From Actinomycetes bacterium (GTDB lineage: Bacteria > Actinomycetota > Actinomycetes > Prado026), in contig JALOLN010000051.1 of assembly GCA_025455945.1 (NCBI GenBank), forward strand, positions 1 through 11,632: a stretch of DNA of 11,632 bases, written 5' to 3'. This document shows, piece after piece, positions 1 to 7,400 of the stretch. Under the pieces are notes generated by a model. That model saw only the letters and a program-made list of their open reading frames with translations, made no database searches and was not told where the DNA came from. Both the position numbers and the translations under genes were made by a program. Each line of letters starts with the position of its first letter. The first letter of the stretch is position 1.

Positions 1-290
1 CCGTGCTCGACCCCCTCCGCGAAGAGGACCTGCATGCCCACGCAGATGCCGAGCACCGGCCGGCCGCCGGCCAGCCTGCGGTCGATCACCCGGGGCCCGT
101 CGAGCGCTCGCAGCCCGGCCATGCACGCGGCGAAGGCCCCCACCCCCGGCACGACCAGCCCGTCGCACTCCAGGGCGGCGGTGCGGTCGGCCGTGACGAC
201 GACGTCCGCGCCGGCCCTGGCCAGCGCCCGCTCGGCCGAGCGCAGGTTCCCGGACCCGTGGTCCAGGACGACGACGCGGGGGGCGGCCAC
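1..290 (-). CDS. hisH: Imidazole glycerol phosphate synthase glutaminase subunit HisH (partial, C-terminus off the left edge)
   Basis: HisH is the class I glutamine amidotransferase that supplies ammonia to HisF; the cytoplasmic HisHF complex makes imidazole glycerol phosphate and AICAR in histidine synthesis. The 96 codons seen here start VAAPRVVVLDHGSGNLRS, the usual N-terminal strand and GNLRS loop of HisH. They reach GICVGMQ, the nucleophile elbow, with the catalytic cysteine at residue 83. The oxyanion-loop sequence VPGVGAF is also present. The His and Glu of the triad and the rest of the protein (about 110 residues expected) lie outside the window. The GTG start at 290 lies 3 bp after the hisB stop, with AAGGG about 13 nt upstream, so translation is probably coupled to hisB. 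It is the last visible gene of the operon; hisA and hisF would be expected next. The family call is firm; the start is likely. Confidence 0.93.
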   Translation of the reverse strand, partial: MAAPRVVVLDHGSGNLRSAERALARAGADVVVTADRTAALECDGLVVPGVGAFAACMAGLRALDGPRVIDRRLAGGRPVLGICVGMQVLFAEGVEH

Positions 291-293
291 GGC

Positions 294-881
294 CTACAGG
301 CTGCCCTTGGTCGAGGGCACTCCGGTGACCCGGGCGTCGTGCGCCACCGCGTCCCGCAGCGCCCGGGCGACCGCCTTGAACTGCGCCTCCACGACGTGGT
401 GGGCGTTGCGGCCACTGAGCACCCGCACGTGCAGGCAGACCTGGGCGGTCGCCACGAACGACTCCCAGATGTGCCGGGTCAGCGTCGTGTCGTAGCTGCC
501 GATGAGCTCGACGAGGTCGGGCTCCTCGTGCACGAGGTAGGGGCGGCCGGACAGGTCGACCGCGGCCTGGACGAGGCTCTCGTCGAGCGGGACGAGTGCG
601 TCCCCGAAGCGTCGGATCCTGGTCTTGTCACCCAGGGCCTCCCGCAGGGCCTGCCCGACGGCCAGGGCGGTGTCCTCGACGGTGTGGTGCGCGTCGACGT
701 CGAGGTCGCCGGTCGTCCGCACGGCGAGGTCGAACCCACCGTGCTTGCCCAGCTGGGCGAGCATGTGGTCGAAGAACGGCACGCCGGTGGCGACGTCCGT
801 CGTCCCCGTCCCGTCGAGGTCCAGCTCGACCAGGACCTCCGACTCCTTGGTCGTGCGCTGCACCCGGGCCCGACGACTCAT
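294..881 (-). CDS. hisB: Imidazoleglycerol-phosphate dehydratase HisB
   Basis: HisB dehydrates imidazole glycerol phosphate to imidazole acetol phosphate, the step before HisC. The 195-residue product is the usual size for the monofunctional actinobacterial enzyme, with no fused phosphatase domain. Both halves of the duplicated fold carry their metal-binding motif: HHTVED at residues 65-70 and HHVVEA at 161-166, which bind the two manganese ions per active site. GVPFFDHML near residue 35 and the C-terminal GVPSTKGSL are also typical. The ATG at 881 is chosen because GAGGAGG sits 7 nt upstream and because its first base begins an ATGA overlap with the hisC stop; the open frame continues far upstream but without such support. 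The 4 bp overlap implies coupling to hisC. Regulation would come from the promoter upstream of hisD. No missing residues were seen. Confidence 0.97.
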   Translation of the reverse strand: MSRRARVQRTTKESEVLVELDLDGTGTTDVATGVPFFDHMLAQLGKHGGFDLAVRTTGDLDVDAHHTVEDTALAVGQALREALGDKTRIRRFGDALVPLDESLVQAAVDLSGRPYLVHEEPDLVELIGSYDTTLTRHIWESFVATAQVCLHVRVLSGRNAHHVVEAQFKAVARALRDAVAHDARVTGVPSTKGSL

Positions 882-1966
882 CTGGTGACCTCCTCGAGGG
901 CGGAACGGAACGCGGCCATCTCCGTCGGCGTGCCGACGCTGACCCGCAGCCAGCCGACCGGGCCGGTCTCGCGGACGAGCACACCGCGGTCGAGCAGCCC
1001 CTGCCACACCGCGTGGCGGTCGGCGAAGGTGCCGACGAGCACGAAGTTGGCGTCGGAGTCGGCGACGTCGTGGCCCCGGTCGCGCAGCCAGGTCACCAGC
1101 CGGTCCCGCTCGGCGCGCAGCGCGTCCACGGCGGCCAGCAGCTCGTCGGCGCGGGCCAGCGCGGCCGCGGCGACGGCCTGGGTGACGGCGGACAGGTGGT
1201 AGGGCAGCCGGACCAGCCGCACGGCGTCCACCACGGCTGGCGACGCCGCCAGGTAGCCGACCCGGGCGCCGGCGAGCGCGAACGCCTTGCTCATCGTGCG
1301 GGTCACGACCAGCCGGGGCTGGTCGGCCAGCAGCGTCAGCGCGCTCGGCGTGCCGGGCCGCCGGAACTCCGCGTACGCCTCGTCGACGACCACCACGCCC
1401 CGGGTCGCGGCGCACACCGCCTCGACGACGGCCAGCGGCAGCGCGGTGCCGGTCGGGTTGTTCGGCGAGGCGAGCAGCACCACCGACGGGTCGTGCTCAC
1501 GGACCGCCGCGACGGCGTGGTCGGGGTCGATGCCGAAGTCCGGCTCGCGGTCGACGGTGACGTAGCGGGTGAACGTGTCGCGACAGTAGTCCGGGTACAT
1601 GGAGTAGGTCGGGGCGAACCCGAGCGCGCAGCGGCCCGGGCCGCCGAAGGCCTGCAGCAGCTGGAGCATCACCTCGTTGGACCCGTTGGCGGCCCACAGC
1701 CCCTCGACGGGGAGCGTGACGCCCTCCTGCCGGGCGAGGTAGGCACCGAGGGCGGTCCGCAGCGCACGAGCCTCGCGGTCCGGGTAGCGGTTGAGGCTGC
1801 CGCCCACGGCGGCCACCGCAGCGGCCAGGTCCGCCACCAGCGCCGCGGACGGCGGGTAGGGGTTCTCGTTGACGTTGAGCCGGACCGGGACGTCGAGCTG
1901 CGGGGCGCCGTACGGCCGCTGCCCGCGCAGGTCGGCCCGCAGCGGGAGTCCGTCGAGGTCGACCAT
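878..1966 (-). CDS. hisC: Histidinol-phosphate aminotransferase HisC
   Basis: HisC is a PLP-dependent fold-type I aminotransferase that converts imidazole acetol phosphate plus glutamate to histidinol phosphate plus 2-oxoglutarate. The 362-residue product shows the family signature in order: LNVNENPYPPS near residues 29-39, ANGSNE (cofactor phosphate loop), SPNNPTGT, VDEAYAEF (Asp bonding the pyridine nitrogen), and TMSKAFALAGARVGY with the PLP-binding lysine at residue 227. A late WLRVSVGT holds the arginine that binds the substrate carboxylate or phosphate. The ATG at 1966 shares its A with the hisD stop (TGATG), so re-initiation by ribosomes leaving hisD is likely; there is no good SD. HisC paralogues such as aromatic or phenylalanine aminotransferases look similar, but position between hisD and hisB makes the histidine role near certain. 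Confidence 0.96.
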   Translation of the reverse strand: MVDLDGLPLRADLRGQRPYGAPQLDVPVRLNVNENPYPPSAALVADLAAAVAAVGGSLNRYPDREARALRTALGAYLARQEGVTLPVEGLWAANGSNEVMLQLLQAFGGPGRCALGFAPTYSMYPDYCRDTFTRYVTVDREPDFGIDPDHAVAAVREHDPSVVLLASPNNPTGTALPLAVVEAVCAATRGVVVVDEAYAEFRRPGTPSALTLLADQPRLVVTRTMSKAFALAGARVGYLAASPAVVDAVRLVRLPYHLSAVTQAVAAAALARADELLAAVDALRAERDRLVTWLRDRGHDVADSDANFVLVGTFADRHAVWQGLLDRGVLVRETGPVGWLRVSVGTPTEMAAFRSALEEVTR

Positions 1967-3261
1967 CAGCCGTCCCGGGGAACCCGGGTGCGCACGGCCG
2001 CGACGTGCGCCGCGAGGTCCTCCGCCCCGCCGAGGGCGTCGATGTGTGCCGCCACGGCGGCCAGCGCCGCTCGGTCGTAGTCGACGACGTGGATGCCGCG
2101 CAGGAAGCTGTCGACGGACAGCCCGCCGGTGTGCCGGGCGGTCCCGCCGGTGGGCAGCACGTGGTTGGACCCGGCCAGGTAGTCCCCGAGGCTGACCGGC
2201 GCCCACGGCCCGACGAACACCGCTCCGGCGTTGCGGACCCGGGCGGCCCGCTGCCGGGCGTCGCGGGTGATGACCTCGAGGTGCTCGGCGGCCCACTCGT
2301 CGACCACGTCGAGACCCTGGTCGAGGTCGGCGACGAGCACGTGCGCGGACTGCCCCGCGAGCGCCGTCTCGACCCGATCGCGGTGGCGGGTCGCGGGCAC
2401 CTGCCGGGCCAGCTCGGCGTCCACGGCGTCTAAGAGGGCGGGGCTGTCGGTGACCAGCAGGCAGGCCGCGTTCGGGTCGTGCTCGGCCTGCGCCACGAGG
2501 TCCGCGGCGACCGCGGCCGGCTCCGCGGAGTCGTCGGCCAGGATGGCGATCTCGGTCGGACCGGCCTCGGAGTCGATGCCCACGACGCCCCTGAGCAGCC
2601 GCTTGGCCGCGGCCACATAGACGTTGCCCGGTCCGGTCACGAGGTCCACCCGCGGGCACTCCTCGGTGCCCCACGCGAGCATCGCCACCGCCTGCGCACC
2701 ACCCACCGCGTACACCTCGTCGACGCCGAGCAGGGCGCAGGCCGCGAGGACGGCGGGGTGCGGCAGGCCCCCGTGCTCGGCCTGCGGCGGGGAGGCCACC
2801 GCGAGTGACCCCACCCCGGCCACCTGGGCCGGGACGACGTTCATCACGACGCTGCTCGGGTAGGCGACCAGCCCGCCCGGCACGTACAGGCCGACGCGTC
2901 GGACCGGCACCCACCGCTCGGTGACCCGGGCCCCCGGGCCGATCTCGACGACCACCTCGGCCCGGCGCTGCGCCTCGTGGACCGTGCGGGCCCGCCGGGC
3001 GGCCTCCCCCAAGGCGGCACGCACGGCGGGGTCCAGCGCCTCCAGCGCCGCCGCCAGCGCTGCCACGGGCACCCGGGCGGAGGCCAGGTCGACGCCGTCG
3101 AAGCGCAGGGTGGCGGCGCGGACGGCCGCCCCGCCGCGGGCCCGGACGTCGTCGCAGACGTCCCGCACCGCCTCCGTCGCGACCTCGACGTCGAGCGCTG
3201 CCCTGGGCAGCACGTCCCGCAGGTCCGCCGTGGACTCACGCAGGTCGATGCGGCGCAGCAC
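1966..3261 (-). CDS. hisD: Histidinol dehydrogenase HisD
   Basis: HisD carries out the last two steps of histidine synthesis, oxidising L-histidinol to histidine with two NAD+ and a zinc ion. The 431-residue product has the standard length. Visible motifs in order: VPGGLVAYPSSVVMN, GGAQAVAMLAWGTE, GPGNVYVAAAKR, SEAGPTE, and AQAEHD with Q258 and H261 aligning to the zinc ligands Q259/H262 of the Salmonella enzyme. AAEHLE contains E326-H327, which match the catalytic pair of the Salmonella enzyme by number. HVLPTGGTARHTGGLSV near residue 366 has a further substrate/metal histidine. The start is GTG at 3261 (VLRRIDLRE); no SD precedes it, but TACACT lies 6 nt upstream, suggesting a leaderless transcript. 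It is the first gene of the his operon. Codon 277 is TTA (complement of 2431-2433), the only TTA leucine codon I noticed in the window. Confidence 0.97.
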   Translation of the reverse strand: MLRRIDLRESTADLRDVLPRAALDVEVATEAVRDVCDDVRARGGAAVRAATLRFDGVDLASARVPVAALAAALEALDPAVRAALGEAARRARTVHEAQRRAEVVVEIGPGARVTERWVPVRRVGLYVPGGLVAYPSSVVMNVVPAQVAGVGSLAVASPPQAEHGGLPHPAVLAACALLGVDEVYAVGGAQAVAMLAWGTEECPRVDLVTGPGNVYVAAAKRLLRGVVGIDSEAGPTEIAILADDSAEPAAVAADLVAQAEHDPNAACLLVTDSPALLDAVDAELARQVPATRHRDRVETALAGQSAHVLVADLDQGLDVVDEWAAEHLEVITRDARQRAARVRNAGAVFVGPWAPVSLGDYLAGSNHVLPTGGTARHTGGLSVDSFLRGIHVVDYDRAALAAVAAHIDALGGAEDLAAHVAAVRTRVPRDG

Positions 3262-3267
3262 CGGGTC

Positions 3268-3273
3268 AGTGTA
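3268..3273 (-). promoter_or_regulatory. Putative -10 element of the his operon, leaderless arrangement
   Basis: On the minus strand TACACT fits the actinobacterial TANNNT -10 consensus. It is followed by six bases (GACCCG) and then the hisD GTG. With initiation 6-7 nt after the -10 box, the transcript would begin at or one base from the GTG. The absence of any purine-rich SD before this GTG agrees with that. No recognisable -35 hexamer was seen at the expected distance, which is common for such promoters. The call is inferred from spacing and motif only. Confidence 0.55.
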
Positions 3274-3287
3274 CGGGCGGCTCGAGG

Positions 3288-3303
3288 GGCGGCCCGGGCC
3301 GCC
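3288..3303. promoter_or_regulatory. 16 bp perfect palindrome between divergent promoters (possible operator)
   Basis: GGCGGCCCGGGCCGCC is a perfect inverted repeat centred at 3295/3296. It lies between the hisD -10 box and the -10 box of the plus-strand gene, where both -35 regions would overlap, so a dimeric regulator bound here could affect both genes. It consists only of G and C, and such palindromes arise by chance more easily in DNA of this composition. I do not recognise it as the site of a known regulator. Confidence 0.3.
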
Positions 3304-3309
3304 GGCGCC

Positions 3310-3315
3310 TAGCCT
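3310..3315 (+). promoter_or_regulatory. Putative -10 element of the LON-domain gene, leaderless arrangement
   Basis: TAGCCT matches TANNNT and is followed by seven bases (TGCGGGC) and the GTG at 3323. The expected transcription start would coincide with the start codon, and no SD is present between them. This mirrors the arrangement for hisD on the other strand. The -35 region is GC-rich with no clear hexamer. Confidence 0.5.
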
Positions 3316-3322
3316 TGCGGGC

Positions 3323-3970
3323 GTGAGCGAACGGATTCCGCTGTTCCCGCTGGGAACGGTCCTCTACCCGGGGCAGCCCCTGCCCCTGCACATCTTCGAG
3401 AACCGGTACCGGCAGCTGGTCCGGACGCTGCTCGACCTGCCGCCGGAGCGGCGCGAGTTCGGGGTGCTGGCGATCCGGGAGGGCCGGGAGGTCGGCACGG
3501 ATGGCGTCCGTGCCCTCCACGACGTGGGCTGCGCCGCCCGGCTGGAGCGCGTCGCGGACCTGCCCGACGGCCGCTTCGACATCCTCACCGTGGGGACGCG
3601 ACGGTTCGCCCTCGAGGCGGTCGACGGCTCCCTGGCGTACCTGCAGGGCGACGTCCGGTGGGTGCCGGAGAGCGGCGGGGAGGCCACGGTCGTCGCGCCG
3701 GGGGTGCGGCGGCTGTTCGTCGGCTACCGGGACGCGGTGCTCGGCCCGACCGGGCCGGAGCCCCCCGACGACCCGCGAGCCCTGTCGTACCACGCTGCCG
3801 CGACGATGGTGCTCGACCTCGCTGACCACCAGGCGCTGCTCGCCGCCCCGGACGACGGGGCGCGGCTGCGCACCCTCGCAACGCTGCTGCGCCGGGAGCG
3901 GGCGGTGCTGCGCGCCCTGCCCAGCCTCCCCGGCACCGACTACGCCCGCGTCGCAGTCTCCCCGAACTGA
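3323..3970 (+). CDS. Stand-alone LON substrate-binding domain protein
   Basis: This 215-residue protein contains only the N-terminal LON (LAN) domain of Lon proteases: IPLFPLGTVLYPGQPLPLHI at residues 5-24, then FENRYRQLV, FGVLAIR.GREVG near residues 48-60, and a helical C-terminal half. There is no Walker A/B AAA+ module and no Ser-Lys protease domain, and the length is normal for the single-domain family (COG2802). In Lon the domain binds substrates; the role of the free domain is not established, though protein binding is a reasonable guess. The GTG at 3323 is chosen because the LON domain begins immediately after it and because TAGCCT sits 7 nt upstream; the longer upstream open frame is the shadow of hisD. 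It is the only plus-strand gene here, divergent from hisD and ending 4 bp from the convergent membrane-protein gene. No signal peptide or membrane segment is seen. Confidence 0.9.
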   Translation: MSERIPLFPLGTVLYPGQPLPLHIFENRYRQLVRTLLDLPPERREFGVLAIREGREVGTDGVRALHDVGCAARLERVADLPDGRFDILTVGTRRFALEAVDGSLAYLQGDVRWVPESGGEATVVAPGVRRLFVGYRDAVLGPTGPEPPDDPRALSYHAAATMVLDLADHQALLAAPDDGARLRTLATLLRRERAVLRALPSLPGTDYARVAVSPN

Positions 3971-3974
3971 CCTC

Positions 3975-4469
3975 TCACGCGGTGCGGTCGACGAGGAGGT
4001 CGACCGCCAGCCAGGCCAGCAGCGCGGCCAGCGGCTCGACGAGCAGCAGCCCGCGCAGGCCCAGGCCGAGGGCCACGTCGGCCACCGTGCCGACCGGCGC
4101 CTGCGCCAGCGCGTCGAGGTCGACCCGGCCGAGCCACTCGCCGGTCTGCCAGGCCACGACGGCGCCGAAGCCCCCACCGACGGCAAGTCCGACCACCGCC
4201 CCGTAGCGCTCGACCCGCACCCGCCACCACGTCACCAGCCCCGCCACCAGGCCGACGCCGGCGGTGAGCAGCGCGAACCAGGCGTCGGCGGTGATGTACT
4301 CCTGAGGCTGGCTCTGGGTGAGGTAGCCGCCGTCCGCCTCGATGCGGACCTGGGCCACCGGGGCGACCCACCACCACAGCGCCCCGACCCCGACGCCGAC
4401 CACGGCGAGGAGCACGACGATGCCGGCCGCCACCCGCAACCCGGCCCGCCGGTCGAGGACTGCCGTCAC
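3975..4469 (-). CDS. DUF2567-like four-helix membrane protein
   Basis: A predicted integral membrane protein of 164 residues and unknown function. Four hydrophobic stretches are visible, at about residues 13-35, 65-86, 90-112 and 133-158. A loop of about 28 residues after the first helix contains APVAQVRIEADGGYLT and EYITADAWF, probably on the outer face. The pattern of a charged-tryptophan turn (TWWRVRVERYG), a glycine-rich helix and AWQTGEWLG resembles the actinobacterial DUF2567 family as I remember it; that assignment is from memory. The GTG at 4469 follows the dnaE stop by 2 bp, with only a close TGAGG as ribosome site, so it is probably co-transcribed and coupled with dnaE. TTG or GTG codons 30-36 bp further in are weaker alternatives. 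The stop lies 4 bp from that of the convergent LON-domain gene. No function can be given. Confidence 0.72.
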   Translation of the reverse strand: MTAVLDRRAGLRVAAGIVVLLAVVGVGVGALWWWVAPVAQVRIEADGGYLTQSQPQEYITADAWFALLTAGVGLVAGLVTWWRVRVERYGAVVGLAVGGGFGAVVAWQTGEWLGRVDLDALAQAPVGTVADVALGLGLRGLLLVEPLAALLAWLAVDLLVDRTA

Positions 4470-4471
4470 CC

Positions 4472-7400
4472 TCAGCCGACGCTGCCCGGCCCGAGCAAGG
4501 CCTTGAGGTCGGCGTACAGCGCCGGCGTGGCCGACACCCGCAGCCGGTCGTCGAGGCGCATGACCGTCGTCCGGTCGGCGGTCTGCAGCTGCAGGTGGAC
4601 CTCGGTGACGCCCGGGTGGGTGGCGAGCACCTCCTTGAGCCGGTCGACGACCGGCGGCACACAGCGCGCCACCGGGAGCGTGACGACGACCGGGCCGCGC
4701 GGGCCCTCGGACAGGTCGGGCAGCGTGATCTCCATCGCGACGAGCTTGGGCACCTCCTCGCGCTTGTCGAGGCGGCCGCGGACGACGATGACGGTGTCCT
4801 CGGTCAGCTGCGCCGCGACCTGCTGGTAGGTGGCGGGGAACACCATGACGTCGATGACGCCCTCGAGGTCCTCCAGCGCGGCGATCGCCCAGGGGCTGCC
4901 CTGCTTGGTGACCTTGCGGGTCAGCCCGCTGATGAGGCCGGCCACGGTGACGACCTGCCCGTCGGGGCGGCCCTCGTCGGAGGTGAGCGCGGCGACCGAG
5001 CAGTCGGCCGCGGCGGCGAGCACGTGCTCGACGCCGAACAGCGGGTGGTCGGAGACGTACAGGCCCAGCATCTCGCGCTCGTTGGCCAGCAGCCGGGCCT
5101 TGTCCCACTCCCCGACCGGCACCTCGATCTCGACCGCGGTGTCGGGGACGGCGTCGGCGTCGTCCCCTCCGAACAGCGAGTCCTGGCCGATGGCCTCGTT
5201 GCGCTTGAGGTCGATGACTGCGTCGATGGCCTGCTCGTGGATGGTCACCAGCCCGCGCCGGGTGTGGCCGAGGGAGTCGAAGGCGCCGGCCTTGATCAGC
5301 GACTCGACGGTGCGCTTGTTGCACACCACCGCAGGCACCTTCTGCAGGAAGTCCCGGAAGCTGACGTAGCGGCCCTTGGCCCGGCGCGTCGCCACGATCG
5401 ACTCGACGACGTTCTCGCCCACGTTGCGGATCGCGGAAAGGCCGAACCGGATGTCGCTGCCCACCGCGGTGAAGCTGGCCGCGGACTCGTTGACGTCGGG
5501 GGGCAGCACCTTGATGCCCATGCGGCGGCACTCGTTGAGGTACAGCGCGCTCTTGTCCTTGTCGTCCCGGACGGAGGTGAGCAGCGCCGCCATGTACTCG
5601 GCCGGGTAGTTGGCCTTGAGGTACGCCGTCCAGTAGGACACCAGCCCGTAGCCGGCGGTGTGGGCCTTGTTGAAGGCGTAGTCGGAGAAGGGGACGAGGA
5701 TGTCCCACAGCGTCTGGATCGCCGCGTCGGAGTAGCCGCCCGCGCGCATGCCCTGCGAGAACGGCACGTACTCCTTGTCGAGGATCTCCTTCTTCTTCTT
5801 GCCCATCGCGCGGCGCAGCAGGTCGGCCGCCCCCAGGCTGTAGCCGGCGAGCTGCTGGGCGATCGCCATCACCTGCTCCTGGTAGACGATCAGCCCGTAG
5901 GTGTCGCCCAGGATCTCCGCGAGGGGCTCGGCCAGCTCGGGGTGGATCGGGACCACCGGCTTGCGACCGTTCTTGCGGTCGGCGTAGTCGTTGTGCGCGT
6001 TGGCGCCCATCGGGCCCGGGCGGTACAGCGCGAGGACCGCGGAGATGTCCTCGAAGCCGTCCGGCTGCATCGATCGCAGCAGCGAGCGCATCGGGCCGCC
6101 GTCCAGCTGGAACACGCCGAGGGTGTCACCGCGGGAGAGCAGCTCGTAGGTCGGCCGGTCGTCCAGGGGCAGCGTCTCGAGCACCACGCGCTCGCCGCGG
6201 TTGACGGCGACCTGCTCGAGGCAGTCGTCGAGCACGGTGAGGTTGCGCAGCCCGAGGAAGTCCATCTTCAGCAGGCCGAGCGCCTCGCAGGCACCCATGT
6301 CGAACTGGGTGATGATCGCGCCGTCCTGCTCCCGGCGCTGGATGGGGATGACGTCGAGCAGCGGCTCGGCGCACAGGATCACCCCGGCCGCGTGCACGCC
6401 CCACTGGCGCTTGAGTCCCTCCAGCCCCTTGGCCGTGTCGACCACCGTCTTGACGTCGGTGTCGGCGTCGTACAGCTGGCGGAACTCGGCCGCCTCGGCA
6501 TAGCGGGGGTGGCTGCGGTCGAAGATGCCCGACAGGGGGATGTCCTTGCCCATCACGGCGGGCGGCATGGCCTTGGTGATCCGGTCGCCGAGCGCGTAGG
6601 GGAAGCCGAGCACCCGGGCGGCGTCCTTCACGGCCGCCTTCGCCTTGATCGTGCCGTAGGTGATGATCTGGGCGACCCGCTCCTCGCCGTACTTCTCGGT
6701 GGCGTAGCGGATCATGTCGCCGCGCCGGCGCTCGTCGAAGTCCATGTCGATGTCGGGCATCGACACCCGCTCGGGGTTCAGGAACCGCTCGAAGAGCAGG
6801 CCGTGCTGGATCGGGTCCAGCTCGGTGATGCCCAGCGCGTAGGCGATCAGCGCCCCGGCCGCGGACCCTCGGCCGGGTCCGACCCGGATCCCGTTCGCCT
6901 TGGCGTACCGGACCAGGTCGGCGACGACGAGGAAGTAGCCGGGGAAGCCCATCTGGCACACGACGCCGACCTCGTAGGCGGCCTGCTTGCGGTGCGCGTC
7001 GGGGACGCCGCCGGGGAACCGGACGTGCAGGCCCCGCTCCACCTCCTTGACCAGCCACGACTCCTCGGTCTCGCCGGCCGGCACCGGGAAGCGCGGCATG
7101 AGGTTGCGCCCCTCGGCGAAGGTCACCGCGCACCGCTCGGCGACCAGCAGGGTGTTGTCGCAGGCCTCCGGGAGCTCCTGCCACAGGGTGCGCATCTCCG
7201 TCGGGCTCTTGAGGTAGAAGTCCCGGGCGTCGAACTTGAACCGGTTGGGGTCGGCCAGCGTCTTGCCGGTCTGCACGCACAGCAGCGCCTCGTGCGCCGT
7301 GGCGTCGTCCGGGTAGGTGTAGTGCAGGTCGTTGGTCGCCAGCAGCGGCAGCTTCAGGTCGCGGGCGATCCGCAGCAGGTCCTCGCGGGTCCGCCGCTCG

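Noticed and set aside
294..1415. A long minus-strand frame that extends hisB upstream to 1415.
   Set aside because: The extra N-terminal part overlaps hisC and is arginine/alanine-rich nonsense; the ATG at 881 has a strong SD, an ATGA junction, and begins where HisB homologues begin.
3946..3982. CCGCGT/ACGCGG inverted repeat spanning the convergent stop codons, as a bidirectional terminator.
   Set aside because: Only six base pairs with a 25 nt loop inside coding sequence; this is too weak to claim in GC-rich DNA.
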